Shown here piece by piece: positions 8,306-16,391 of a stretch of 49,974 nt of DNA. The notes beneath the pieces are model-generated. The model saw only the letters and a program-made list of their open reading frames with translations, was not told the origin of the DNA and did not search any database. This DNA is from CAZAXU01 sp964489245. GTDB lineage: Bacteria; Bacteroidota; Bacteroidia; Flavobacteriales; Flavobacteriaceae. Numbering within the stretch: the first letter of the stretch is position 1; each line of letters begins with the position of its first letter. Position numbers and translations under genes: made by a program. The stretch lies in NCBI GenBank assembly GCA_964489245.1, contig CAZAXU010000011.1:1-49974 (forward strand), in the 5' to 3' direction.

Positions 8306-10354
8306 ATGAAAAAGAGATATACCATCACGGCGGCACTGCCTTATACGAACGGTCCGGTTCATATAGGGCACTTGGCAGGAGTTTATATTCCGGCAGATAT
8401 TTATGCGCGTTATCAAAAGTCTAAAAGAAATGATGTGATTTATATCTGTGGGTCGGACGAACATGGTGTGCCTATTACACTCCGTGCTAAAAAAGAAGGT
8501 GTTACGCCCCAACAAGTCGTTGATAAGTATGATGGTATCATCAGAAAATCTTTTGTTGATTTTGGCATTGCTTTTGACAATTACAGTCGCACATCCTTGC
8601 CGATTCATCATCAGACCGCTTCTGATTTCTTTAAGAAGTTATATGCCGACGAGAAATTTGTGGAGCAAACATCCAAGCAGCTCTTTGACGAGCAAGAACA
8701 ACAATTTTTGGCAGATCGCTTTGTGAAAGGCACTTGCCCCAAGTGCGGATATGAGGAAGCTTATGGTGATCAATGTGAAAAATGCGGTACTTCGCTTAGC
8801 CCGATGGAATTGATTAATCCGGTCTCGACTATTTCAGGGAATAAACCCGTGGTTAAAGAAACCAAGCACTGGTATTTGCCTCTGAACAAATATGAAAAAT
8901 GGTTGCGAGAATGGATTCTGGAAGGACATAAAAACGATTGGAAACCAAACGTATTGGGACAAGTAAAATCCTGGTTAGATGACGGACTGCGCCCTCGTGC
9001 GGTGACCCGAGATTTGGATTGGGGGGTTCCGGTGCCTGTTGAAAATGCGGATAATAAGGTTTTATATGTTTGGTTTGATGCTCCTATCGGATATATTTCA
9101 TCTACCAAGGAATGGGCAAACAAAACCGGAAAAAACTGGGAGCCTTACTGGAAAGATAAAAATACCAAGCTGGTGCACTTTATAGGAAAAGATAATATTG
9201 TTTTTCACACGATTATTTTTCCCGCTATGCTCAAAGCGCACGGAGACTATATCTTACCTGATAATGTGCCGGCAAATGAATTTTTGAATTTAGAGAACGA
9301 CAAGATTTCAACATCCAGAAATTGGGCGGTTTGGCTACACGAATATTTGGATGAGTTTCCTGATAAACAAGACGTTTTGCGTTATGTGCTCACAGCCAAT
9401 GCTCCGGAAACTAAAGATAATGATTTCACGTGGAAGGATTATCAGGCTAGAAATAACAACGAATTGGTGGGAAACTTAGGAAACTTTATCAATCGCGTCT
9501 TGGTTTTGACACATAAATATTATAATGGAATTGTGCCGAAAGCACATCAATTTTCTGATGATGACAAACATGTGTTAAACCGATTGGTTTCCTATCCGGA
9601 TAAGATTGGAAATTTGATTGAGCGGTATCGTTTTCGTGAAGCTTTGTCGGAATATATGAATCTGGCTCGGTTAGGAAATAAATATTTGGCAGAAGAAGAG
9701 CCTTGGAAACAGATTAAAACTCATCCGGAACGTGTGGAAACAGTAATGTATGTTGCCATTCAGCTGGCAGCAGCTTTATCGGTTCTTGGAGAAGTATTTT
9801 TACCGTTTTCTGCCAAAAAGTTAAAAGAAATGTTGAACTTAACAGAGAATTTTGTCTGGGATGATGTGGCTGAAAAAAATGAATTGATTCAAGCCGGACA
9901 TCAATTGGGAAAACCGCAACTGCTGTTTGAAAAAATTGACGATGAAATTGTAGAAAAACAAGTACAAAAACTTTTAGCAACCAAAAAACAGAATGAAATG
10001 AACAATAAACAAGTCGAGGTGCAAAAACCTGAAATAGAATTTGATGATTTCATGAAAATGGATATTAGAACAGCGACAATCTTGGAAGCGGAAAAGATGC
10101 CTAAGGCCGATAAGCTTTTGGTTTTGAAAGTGGATACAGGCATTGATCAACGCACGATTGTGTCCGGTATTGCCGAACATTTTAACCCCGATGATATCGT
10201 TGGAAAAGATGTTTTGGTTCTAGTGAATCTTAAACCTAGAAAATTGCGTGGCGTAGAAAGTCAAGGCATGATTTTGATGACTGAGAATGCTGAAGGAAAA
10301 TTGGTTTTTATCAATCCGGATGAGCATACACCAAACGGAGTGAAAATCTCATAA
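8306..10354 (+). CDS. metG: Methionine--tRNA ligase with C-terminal tRNA-binding domain
   Basis: MetRS charges initiator and elongator tRNA-Met. The 682-residue protein has the HIGH signature at 19-22, a four-Cys zinc knuckle (C144, C147, C157, C160), and KISTS at 333-337 in place of KMSKS, a usual variant. After the anticodon-binding helices and a Lys/Glu-rich linker, a C-terminal EMAP II/Arc1p-like domain starts near residue 578 (FDDFMKMDIRTATI) and serves in tRNA binding and dimerisation. The ATG at 8306 is chosen because the in-frame TTG at 8285 lies inside the -7 promoter box. A DUF2141 gene follows after 13 bases and is probably co-transcribed. Confidence 0.97.
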   Translation: MKKRYTITAALPYTNGPVHIGHLAGVYIPADIYARYQKSKRNDVIYICGSDEHGVPITLRAKKEGVTPQQVVDKYDGIIRKSFVDFGIAFDNYSRTSLPIHHQTASDFFKKLYADEKFVEQTSKQLFDEQEQQFLADRFVKGTCPKCGYEEAYGDQCEKCGTSLSPMELINPVSTISGNKPVVKETKHWYLPLNKYEKWLREWILEGHKNDWKPNVLGQVKSWLDDGLRPRAVTRDLDWGVPVPVENADNKVLYVWFDAPIGYISSTKEWANKTGKNWEPYWKDKNTKLVHFIGKDNIVFHTIIFPAMLKAHGDYILPDNVPANEFLNLENDKISTSRNWAVWLHEYLDEFPDKQDVLRYVLTANAPETKDNDFTWKDYQARNNNELVGNLGNFINRVLVLTHKYYNGIVPKAHQFSDDDKHVLNRLVSYPDKIGNLIERYRFREALSEYMNLARLGNKYLAEEEPWKQIKTHPERVETVMYVAIQLAAALSVLGEVFLPFSAKKLKEMLNLTENFVWDDVAEKNELIQAGHQLGKPQLLFEKIDDEIVEKQVQKLLATKKQNEMNNKQVEVQKPEIEFDDFMKMDIRTATILEAEKMPKADKLLVLKVDTGIDQRTIVSGIAEHFNPDDIVGKDVLVLVNLKPRKLRGVESQGMILMTENAEGKLVFINPDEHTPNGVKIS

Positions 10355-10367
10355 CTCTTATTTAAAA

Positions 10368-10793
10368 ATGAAAAAAATATTATCTGCTTTCTTTTTGTTT
10401 TTTAGCCTGTTTTCTCTATCACAACAAAGAGGTAGCATAGAAATTTCAGTTAAAAATATCAAAAGTAGTTCCGGCAATATTATGGTTTATCTTTATAATG
10501 CTGAGAATGGTTTTCCTAAGAAGAAAGAATTGAGCTATAAAAGCAAAATGCTTAAAGCTCGAAAAGATTTGCAGTTGCGTTTTGAGAACATTCCTTTTGG
10601 AAACTATGCCGTTATTTTATTTCATGATGCTAACGGAAACAAAAGGATGGACAGAAACTGGATAGGTTTCCCGGCAGAGGGGTACGGTTTGTCAAACAAT
10701 GTGAAACCAAGATTTGGACCGCCTCGATTCAAAGATGCGGAATTTGTCTTGGATACTTCTCTTAAAACCGTCAAAATTCAAGTTCGATATTGA
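10368..10793 (+). CDS. DUF2141 domain protein, secreted
   Basis: A 141-residue protein with a typical signal peptide (MKKILSAFFLFFSLFSLSQQ) and one DUF2141 domain. The family is widespread in Bacteroidota; function unknown. Family marks here are SSGNIMVYLYNAENGFP, FENIPFGNYAVILFHDANGNKRMDRNWIGFPAEGYG and the closing beta strand. It is predicted to be exported to the periplasm. It begins 13 bases after metG, probably as a read-through partner; no terminator is visible between them or directly after it. Confidence 0.85.
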   Translation: MKKILSAFFLFFSLFSLSQQRGSIEISVKNIKSSSGNIMVYLYNAENGFPKKKELSYKSKMLKARKDLQLRFENIPFGNYAVILFHDANGNKRMDRNWIGFPAEGYGLSNNVKPRFGPPRFKDAEFVLDTSLKTVKIQVRY

Positions 10794-10970
10794 AAAATAG
10801 AAAAAGTAACTCAAAAGATTCCGGTTATACCGCCATTTCATATAAAACAATCTAATAAATATTTTTTGTTTTCTCGATGTTAGAAACACTTGTTGCTTTG
10901 CATTATTTCTATCGATAAACTCCGAATAATAATTTCTTATCGTTCCATAATAAATAACAATCAAGTTTAG

Positions 10971-11001
10971 TTGACTTCGCTTTTTTGATGTACTACCTTT
11001 G
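10971..11001 (+). promoter_or_regulatory. Peroxiredoxin promoter (TTG-20-TACCTTTG)
   Basis: TTG at 10971-10973 and TACCTTTG at 10994-11001 are 20 bases apart and sit 25 bases before the peroxiredoxin ATG. I saw no palindromic operator (for example an OxyR- or PerR-like box) in the adjoining sequence. Confidence 0.65.
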
Positions 11002-11025
11002 TCCTAAACTTTAAAACAATAAAAA

Positions 11026-11679
11026 ATGGAAGAAATAGCAAGAATGCCTTTGTTGGGTGAAAAATTCCCAAAAGTAAACGTTCAAACCACTCAAGGAAAC
11101 ATGACATTACCTGACGATTATGAAGGAAAATGGTTTGTGTTGTTTAGTCATCCGGCAGATTTTACGCCTGTTTGTACAACTGAATTTGTTGCTTTTGCAA
11201 AAAAAGCAGATGAATTTTATAAACTTGGTGTTGAGTTGATAGGACTCTCGGTAGACCAAGTGTTTTCACATATTAAATGGGTGGATTGGATTGAAGAAAA
11301 TCTGGACGTAAAGATTCCTTATCCGGTGATTGCAGATAGCGCAGAGGGCGTATCCAAAGCCTTGGGGATGATACATCCCGGGAAGTCAAATAGCAATACA
11401 GTACGTGCCGTGTTTGTTGTTGATCCTAAAGGATATATGAGATTGATGATTTATTATCCGCAAGAAATAGGTCGCAGTGTAAATGAAGTGCTTAGGGCTG
11501 TAAAAGCACTGATTATGTCTGATGCAAACGGTGTTGCGGCTCCTGAAAATTGGCCAAATAATGATTTGATTGGCTCAAATGTGATTATTCCGCCTGCATC
11601 TGACGTGCAAACGGCTGCAGAAAGAAAAAACCAAGACAATTGTTTTGATTGGTGGTTCTGCCATAAAAAAATGAAATAA
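11026..11679 (+). CDS. Peroxiredoxin, Prx6 class (archaeal-type 2-Cys)
   Basis: Reduces H2O2 and organic hydroperoxides in the cytoplasm. The 217-residue protein carries the active-site motif PADFTPVC with T47 and peroxidatic C50, the conserved Arg in VRAVFVVDP, and a long C-terminal extension with C206 and C212 (NCFDWWFC). Cysteines at almost these positions (50, 207, 213) occur in the well-studied Aeropyrum pernix enzyme, where the C-terminal Cys resolves the disulfide, so this is probably a 2-Cys Prx6 member and not the 1-Cys animal type. It has its own promoter and a strong terminator, and so is probably monocistronic. Confidence 0.93.
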   Translation: MEEIARMPLLGEKFPKVNVQTTQGNMTLPDDYEGKWFVLFSHPADFTPVCTTEFVAFAKKADEFYKLGVELIGLSVDQVFSHIKWVDWIEENLDVKIPYPVIADSAEGVSKALGMIHPGKSNSNTVRAVFVVDPKGYMRLMIYYPQEIGRSVNEVLRAVKALIMSDANGVAAPENWPNNDLIGSNVIIPPASDVQTAAERKNQDNCFDWWFCHKKMK

Positions 11680-11704
11680 GATTGATAATAATAATTCCCT
11701 TTAT

Positions 11705-11739
11705 AAACAAGGACTTCACCTCAAGTGAAGTCCTTGTTT
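11705..11739 (+). terminator. Terminator after the peroxiredoxin gene
   Basis: A 15-bp near-perfect stem with a 5-base loop (CTCAA): AAACAAGGACTTCAC/GTGAAGTCCTTGTTT region. The following T tract is short (TTTG then GATTTT), so it may need the stem strength, which is high. It could also insulate the peroxiredoxin from converging transcription. Confidence 0.7.
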
Positions 11740-11891
11740 GCGATTTTATCGTTATGCACAAACTTGTTTGATAAATATTATTTTCTCAGTGTAAAAATTA
11801 TTCATCGTCCAGCATTATGTGAGATGTTTATGTTATTTCTAGGTTTGAATAATTCCATTTTTTTGGGACTAACTTATAGTTAAGAATGATA

Positions 11892-13013
11892 TCATACCCA
11901 AAATAAATCGCTGATAATTCCGTCTATGACAAACCAGGCTTTTGGAAAAGCTTTTAGATGATCATCTTCTATAAATAGCAAGTTTTGATCGATGTATTTT
12001 TTTGCAGACTTTAATATAAATTGTTGTAAATCAACATCTAATGCTTTTATCTTTTTTAGATTTATGCCCCACATTGTGCGTAATCCGGTCATAATAAGTT
12101 CGTTATAGATTTCTTTTTTACCCAAAATTTCTTCTTTAAAATAGAGATTTGATACCAGATTTTTGATATAAAGTGCGTTGTTGCTGATATTCCATCTTCT
12201 TTTACCGTCTTTATAAGAATGTGCAGCAGGTCCCAGACCCAGATAAGGAATATTTTTCCAATAGTTGGCATTGTGTAGAGATAGAGCTTCCGGTTTGCCA
12301 AAATTAGAAATCTCATAATGTAAGAATTCTTTTTTTTGGAGATTTTGGATTAAATATTCGAACTGTTTGGCAGCTTGTCGGTCGGAAATAGGGGGAAATA
12401 TTTTTTTATCGATTTGATGTGCTAAAACAGTCTTTTTTTCCACCGTAAGCGCATAGGCGGAAACATGTGAAATTTTCAGGTCGGTTACTTTTTGGATATT
12501 CTTTTGCCATTTGTCATCGGTGAGTCCCGGAATGCCATAAATCAAATCGATGCTGATGTTATTAAACCCGATGTCTTGTGCCGTTAGTATGGATGTGGTG
12601 GCTTGCCGGGCGTTGTGGCTTCTGTTCAGTTTTTTCAAATCTTCTTCAAAGAAAGATTGAATGCCGATGCTGAGCCGGTTGATTCCGATTTGTTTGAATT
12701 CTCTTAGTTTGTTCTCGTTGAGATCATCAGGGTTAGCCTCTAGCGTGATTTCTGCTTTTTTGTGAAGGCGATAGGTTTTATCAATACTTTCTATAATTTT
12801 TGCAATATCCTGAAAATCAACGATTGAAGGAGTTCCGCCGCCAAAATATATCGTGTCAAATTCATGTTTATTCCAAGCGGATTTTCGTTGTTGGATTTCT
12901 AAAATAATGGCATTGATTAGAGCATCCTTATTTTTTAGGGAAGTAGAAAAGTGGAAATCGCAATAATAGCATGCTTGTTTGCAGAAAGGGATATGAATAT
13001 AGATGCCTGCCAT
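11892..13013 (-). CDS. hemW: Radical SAM heme chaperone HemW
   Basis: HemW binds heme and inserts it into target proteins; it was long annotated as oxygen-independent coproporphyrinogen III oxidase. The 373-residue protein starts with AGIYIHIPFCKQACYYCDF, giving the CX3CX2C cluster C11/C15/C18 with the short HemW-type N-terminus and Y-C-D-F ending, and then YFGGGTPS, EANPDD and the SIGIQSF element. The N-terminal HemN-like extension with the extra Cys of true HemN is absent. It follows nhaC with a 6-base gap on the same strand. No known functional link to the antiporter. Confidence 0.93.
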   Translation of the reverse strand: MAGIYIHIPFCKQACYYCDFHFSTSLKNKDALINAIILEIQQRKSAWNKHEFDTIYFGGGTPSIVDFQDIAKIIESIDKTYRLHKKAEITLEANPDDLNENKLREFKQIGINRLSIGIQSFFEEDLKKLNRSHNARQATTSILTAQDIGFNNISIDLIYGIPGLTDDKWQKNIQKVTDLKISHVSAYALTVEKKTVLAHQIDKKIFPPISDRQAAKQFEYLIQNLQKKEFLHYEISNFGKPEALSLHNANYWKNIPYLGLGPAAHSYKDGKRRWNISNNALYIKNLVSNLYFKEEILGKKEIYNELIMTGLRTMWGINLKKIKALDVDLQQFILKSAKKYIDQNLLFIEDDHLKAFPKAWFVIDGIISDLFWV

Positions 13014-13019
13014 ATTTTT

Positions 13020-14507
13020 TTATGCTAAAAATCCGAATAAAAGAAATAAAATGGCAGAAATCCCTCCGGCAATCAAGGCATACGGGAGCTGGGTTTTGAC
13101 ATGATCCACATGGTCGGAAGCCGATGCCATAGACGAAATAATAGTTGTGTCCGATATTGGAGAGCTATGGTCACCGAATACGCCACCACTCAATACTGCG
13201 GCAATGCTCAAATAAGGGTCGACTCCCAGACTATTTGCCATTTGCACGGCAATGGGAATCATAATGGCAAAAGTGCCCCAAGAAGTTCCGGTGGCAAATG
13301 CAATAAATGCGGCGATAAGAAATATAAGCACGGGAACTAATCCGGCAGAAAGATATTCGTTGGCGAGTCCTGCCACGTATATACCGGTTCCTAATTCTTT
13401 GGTTACATGGCTGATGGCAAAGGCCAAAAGCATTAAAAGAGCAAGCGGCATCATTTCTGAAATGCCTTTTATCACTAAATCGAACATTAGTGTAAATTTC
13501 ATAATTTTTTGTGTTCGATAGAGTAACATAGCAATGAAGATTGCTGTGAGTACAGCCATAAGTACGGCGGTGGAACCCGAGCCTTTCCCAATGGAAAAAA
13601 TAATCTTATCAAAAGAAAAAACATGACCGAACTTTTTAGTTGCCGGCAGCCAACCGTCTATGATGAGTGTGGCGGGCATCATCAGCACCATAATGGCGAG
13701 GGGCAGAATCATATTGATTGCCCGATGTTTGATGTTTTTGATAGGTTCAACATTGGTTAAAGCTTCTGAAATCATAGGTTTTGCACCGTCTGCAAGGACC
13801 TTTCCTTCTTCTTTGGCTCTTTTTTCTGCTTTTTTCATAGCTCCTATATTGAATTTAAAAAAAATAACAATTAATACAATGGCAAGCGCAAAAAATGGAT
13901 AGAAATTATATTTCATCGATTTAAAAAGCACTAAGAAAGATTGGTCAAAACCTTGTGCCATCAGAAGCCCCATGATAAAAGCTCCCCAAGCATTGAAAGG
14001 AATTAGAATGGAAGTGGGTGCGGAACTACTGTCTGCTATATATGCCAATTTCTCTCTGGAAATTTTCATTTTATCAAAGACAGGTCTAAAAATGGTTCCT
14101 ACGGTGAGTGAGGAAATACTGGTTTCCACAAAAATAAAAACACCGGTTATCCAAGCAAAAAATTGGATTTTCTTTTTATTACGCTCGGAGTTTTCGGTTT
14201 CCAATCCGCCAAGTTTTCGATCTATAGCAGACACAAAGCCTTGTACGCCACCTGATTTTTGAATCAAAATAATTAGTCCGCCTACTAGGGCACTAAACAT
14301 GATGGTTTTAGTATTTCCGGCATCTTTGAAAACATCAACCAATGCCATAATGGTTTTATAAGTTCCGGAGAAAATATTACCGTGGTCTATGATTATCCAG
14401 CTCAGCCAAATGCCTAAAAGCAATGAAATATAAACTTGTTTGGTTTTGATGGCAAGCACGATGGCAAGTATTGGCGGGACCACCGCCCAAAATCCATAGT
14501 CAGACAT
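13020..14507 (-). CDS. nhaC: Na+/H+ antiporter, NhaC family
   Basis: A 495-residue polytopic membrane protein with about 11-12 hydrophobic segments. NhaC-family features include the N-terminal VPPILAIVLAIKTKQVY, the internal FIETSISSLTVGTIFRP-like stretch (FVETSISSLTVGTIFRP), the SSAPTSILIPFNAWGAFIMG loop and GDHSSPISDTTIISSMAS near the C-terminus. It should exchange protons for sodium across the inner membrane; other NhaC-like proteins exchange organic ions, so the substrate is inferred. First gene of a two-gene unit with hemW. No TAnnTTTG box was found in the 100 bases upstream. Confidence 0.92.
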   Translation of the reverse strand: MSDYGFWAVVPPILAIVLAIKTKQVYISLLLGIWLSWIIIDHGNIFSGTYKTIMALVDVFKDAGNTKTIMFSALVGGLIILIQKSGGVQGFVSAIDRKLGGLETENSERNKKKIQFFAWITGVFIFVETSISSLTVGTIFRPVFDKMKISREKLAYIADSSSAPTSILIPFNAWGAFIMGLLMAQGFDQSFLVLFKSMKYNFYPFFALAIVLIVIFFKFNIGAMKKAEKRAKEEGKVLADGAKPMISEALTNVEPIKNIKHRAINMILPLAIMVLMMPATLIIDGWLPATKKFGHVFSFDKIIFSIGKGSGSTAVLMAVLTAIFIAMLLYRTQKIMKFTLMFDLVIKGISEMMPLALLMLLAFAISHVTKELGTGIYVAGLANEYLSAGLVPVLIFLIAAFIAFATGTSWGTFAIMIPIAVQMANSLGVDPYLSIAAVLSGGVFGDHSSPISDTTIISSMASASDHVDHVKTQLPYALIAGGISAILFLLFGFLA

Positions 14508-14960
14508 GTTTTTTGCGGGCTAAGTTAATTATTTTTCGGGAGAAAGTGAGAATGATATAATTTCATGTTACAACCCCGTAGAAAAATTAGAAATTAAACT
14601 TCTTTATTTCATTAATTTCCTTTTTTGTTATGATTTTTTTCAATTTTTTCTTTCCAAGTAGAAAAATTCGCGTTTTTTTCTTCTTTTTGATGGTTTTTTA
14701 TTTGATTTTTATACTTGTGATTTATGCTGAGAATTCTAAAAAATGCAGTTTTTCATGCAAAAAGTACAGTTTTTCTCTACAGAAATGCAGTTTCTAAGTA
14801 AAGATTTTTTTGTTTGGACTTTTTAGGTGAACTTGTGAGCTTAAAGTACTATTGTAGCAAGATGAATCGTTCTGTTTTACTGGTATGGTATGGCAGAATA
14901 AGGTTATGAATGTATAATGGATAGAAAGAACCAAATATTTGTTAAATAAAATTAAAAATT
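14508..14960. other. 453-base gene-free region between nhaC and the Cys/Trp-rich gene
   Basis: AT-rich, with long T tracts at 14610-14720 (TTTTTT-CAATTTTTTC, TTTTTTTCTTC). It holds the triple 21-base-spaced repeat at 14744-14794 and two imperfect -7 boxes (TACTATTG at 14847-14854 and AATATTTG at 14934-14941), each one base from TAnnTTTG but neither with a TTG at the right distance. I see no convincing coding sequence. Confidence 0.6.
14744..14794 (+). repeat. Three direct repeats TRCAGTTTY at exact 21-base spacing (LytTR-like sites)
   Basis: TGCAGTTTT (14744-14752), TACAGTTTT (14765-14773) and TGCAGTTTC (14786-14794) are direct repeats whose starts are exactly 21 bases apart, i.e. two helix turns. 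Regulators with a LytTR DNA-binding domain (AgrA, ComE, VirR) bind pairs of about 9-base direct repeats with an ACAGTT-like core at 21-22-base spacing, so these are probably operator sites. No LytTR gene is present in the window. The target could be the small gene at 14961 or, divergently, nhaC. Confidence 0.55.
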
Positions 14961-15245
14961 ATGCCTACACAAGAAACAATTACCGAATCCTATTGGAAAG
15001 TTTGCTGGAAGTGGATAATTCCTTATCCGTGTAAAAAATACAGAAAGGTTACAAAATGGTGTTATAATTTCAGGTGGGTGAAAGAATATAGATGGATGTT
15101 CTTTTGCTATCTCAAAGGCTGTGAGAACGGAATTCTTTATAGTTGGTATGCCGGATGTTTTAATGTTTTTGGGTCTGTTACATTCTATGACATTAGAGAG
15201 TGTTTCAGCAACAAAAAAAGCGTCAAGGGAAAATGTTCTGATTAA
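14961..15245 (+). CDS. Cys- and Trp-rich small hypothetical protein
   Basis: A 94-residue protein I do not recognise. It has 8 cysteines (15, 24, 34, 49, 54, 66, 81, 92) and 7 tryptophans (12, 16, 18, 33, 39, 45, 62), many Tyr/Phe and Lys/Arg, and no signal peptide or obvious membrane segment. The run from IIPYPCKKYRKVTKWCY to LYSWYAGCFNVFG looks like a compact disulfide- or metal-stabilised beta domain. An even number of cysteines is compatible with four disulfides, which would require export by an unseen route, or with metal binding in the cytoplasm. ATG at 14961 follows an A-rich leader. The 21-base repeats lie 165-215 bases upstream. A real gene is likely because Cys/Trp composition this extreme is not expected of random AT-rich sequence. 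Confidence 0.6.
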   Translation: MPTQETITESYWKVCWKWIIPYPCKKYRKVTKWCYNFRWVKEYRWMFFCYLKGCENGILYSWYAGCFNVFGSVTFYDIRECFSNKKSVKGKCSD

Positions 15246-15278
15246 TTTGCAAGAAATATAGGCTAGAGTAGAATTTTC

Positions 15279-16196
15279 TTAAAAAATAGACCATCCCAGT
15301 TCCGTAGTCAGCAATTCCAAGGCTTTCATTCCCAAATAAGAATTTCCTTTCGGGTTGAGTCTGGGACTCCAAACAGCTACGGCATATTTTCCCGGGTGGA
15401 GGGCAACAATACCACCACCTACACCGCTTTTTCCGGGGAGTCCTACTTTAAAAGAAAATTCGCCGGCTTCGTCATAAAAACCACAGGTCTGCATGAGGGC
15501 GTTGGTGCGCTTAGTGCGGCTTTTGCTCAGAATCTTTTCTCCGGAGCCAATCAGTTTCCCTCCATTTGCCAAAAACAAAAAGCTTTTGGAAAGTTCTTTG
15601 ACAGACATTTCAACAGAACAAAGCTTAAAATACAGATCCAAAACATTTTCAACCGGATTATTGATATTGCTAAAAGATTTCATCAGATTGACCATAGCGG
15701 CATTTCTGTATCCGATTTTTTTTTCTGATTGATAAACTTTTTTGTTATAGTCAATATGTTGATTTTCAGCAATTTTTCTGATAAAGTCAAGTAATTCCTG
15801 CCAAGGTTTTTTGAGTTCGTCAATCAATATATCGCAAACCACCAAGGCGCCGGAATTGATTAATGGGTTTCTTGGAATGCCTTTTTCTTGTTCCAGTTGA
15901 ATTAGGGAGTTGAAAGGGTCTCCTGAAGGTTCTACACCAATGCGTTCCCAGATTTTTTGTTTTCTCAGAGCATAAGCCAGAGAAAAGGCAAAGACCTTGG
16001 CAATACTTTGTAAAGAAAACTTTTCGTTCACATTTCCTACACTGTAATTTTCTTGTGTCAGAGTGACTAAATTGATGCCGAACTTATCAGGATTCACCTT
16101 TTTCAATTCCGGAATATAATCGGCAGTTTTGCCTTTTGGCGCGATTGCGCTGATTTCCTTATGAACTATTGTCAATATTTTTTGATAGTCAATCAT
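15279..16196 (-). CDS. glsA: Glutaminase
   Basis: Hydrolyses glutamine to glutamate and ammonia. The 305-residue protein has the length of bacterial GlsA/YbaS and the beta-lactamase-like fold motifs: the catalytic S64-x-x-K67 in FSLQSIAKVF, the NPLINSGALV segment, the tyrosine-containing NAAMVNLMKSF stretch and GLPGKSGVGGGI near the C-terminus. Cytoplasmic. It converges with the Cys/Trp-rich gene (33 bases between stops) and has no operon partners. Confidence 0.95.
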   Translation of the reverse strand: MIDYQKILTIVHKEISAIAPKGKTADYIPELKKVNPDKFGINLVTLTQENYSVGNVNEKFSLQSIAKVFAFSLAYALRKQKIWERIGVEPSGDPFNSLIQLEQEKGIPRNPLINSGALVVCDILIDELKKPWQELLDFIRKIAENQHIDYNKKVYQSEKKIGYRNAAMVNLMKSFSNINNPVENVLDLYFKLCSVEMSVKELSKSFLFLANGGKLIGSGEKILSKSRTKRTNALMQTCGFYDEAGEFSFKVGLPGKSGVGGGIVALHPGKYAVAVWSPRLNPKGNSYLGMKALELLTTELGWSIF

Positions 16197-16353
16197 AGTT
16201 GTTTATCTGCTTTTGACAAAAATGGAAAAATTCTTTGAGAAACACACCGGAAAAAGTTTCTTTTTTGATAAAAAGTTGGATGTTAGTGTCTGTTCACACA
16301 TTTGAGGTGAAATTCAAAATTATTTTATCAGATTATTAACACAAGGCACATTA

Positions 16354-16369
16354 TAATTTTGTATTTTTG
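16354..16369 (+). promoter_or_regulatory. Tandem -7 boxes of recJ
   Basis: TAATTTTG (16354-16361) and TATTTTTG (16362-16369) are adjacent exact TAnnTTTG matches just before recJ. No TTG at 17-23 bases upstream was found for either, so use of one or both is uncertain. Confidence 0.45.
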
Positions 16370-16391
16370 GGAGCATAAAATTTTTTGCTTC

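Noticed and set aside
10692..10964. 90-codon minus-strand frame between the DUF2141 and peroxiredoxin genes
   Set aside because: Overlaps the end of DUF2141, lacks recognizable features, and its far end lies next to the peroxiredoxin promoter. A-rich frame composition.
14610..14720. Long T tracts that might be a transposon end or origin
   Set aside because: No inverted repeats, target duplication or DnaA-box-like clusters were found beside them.
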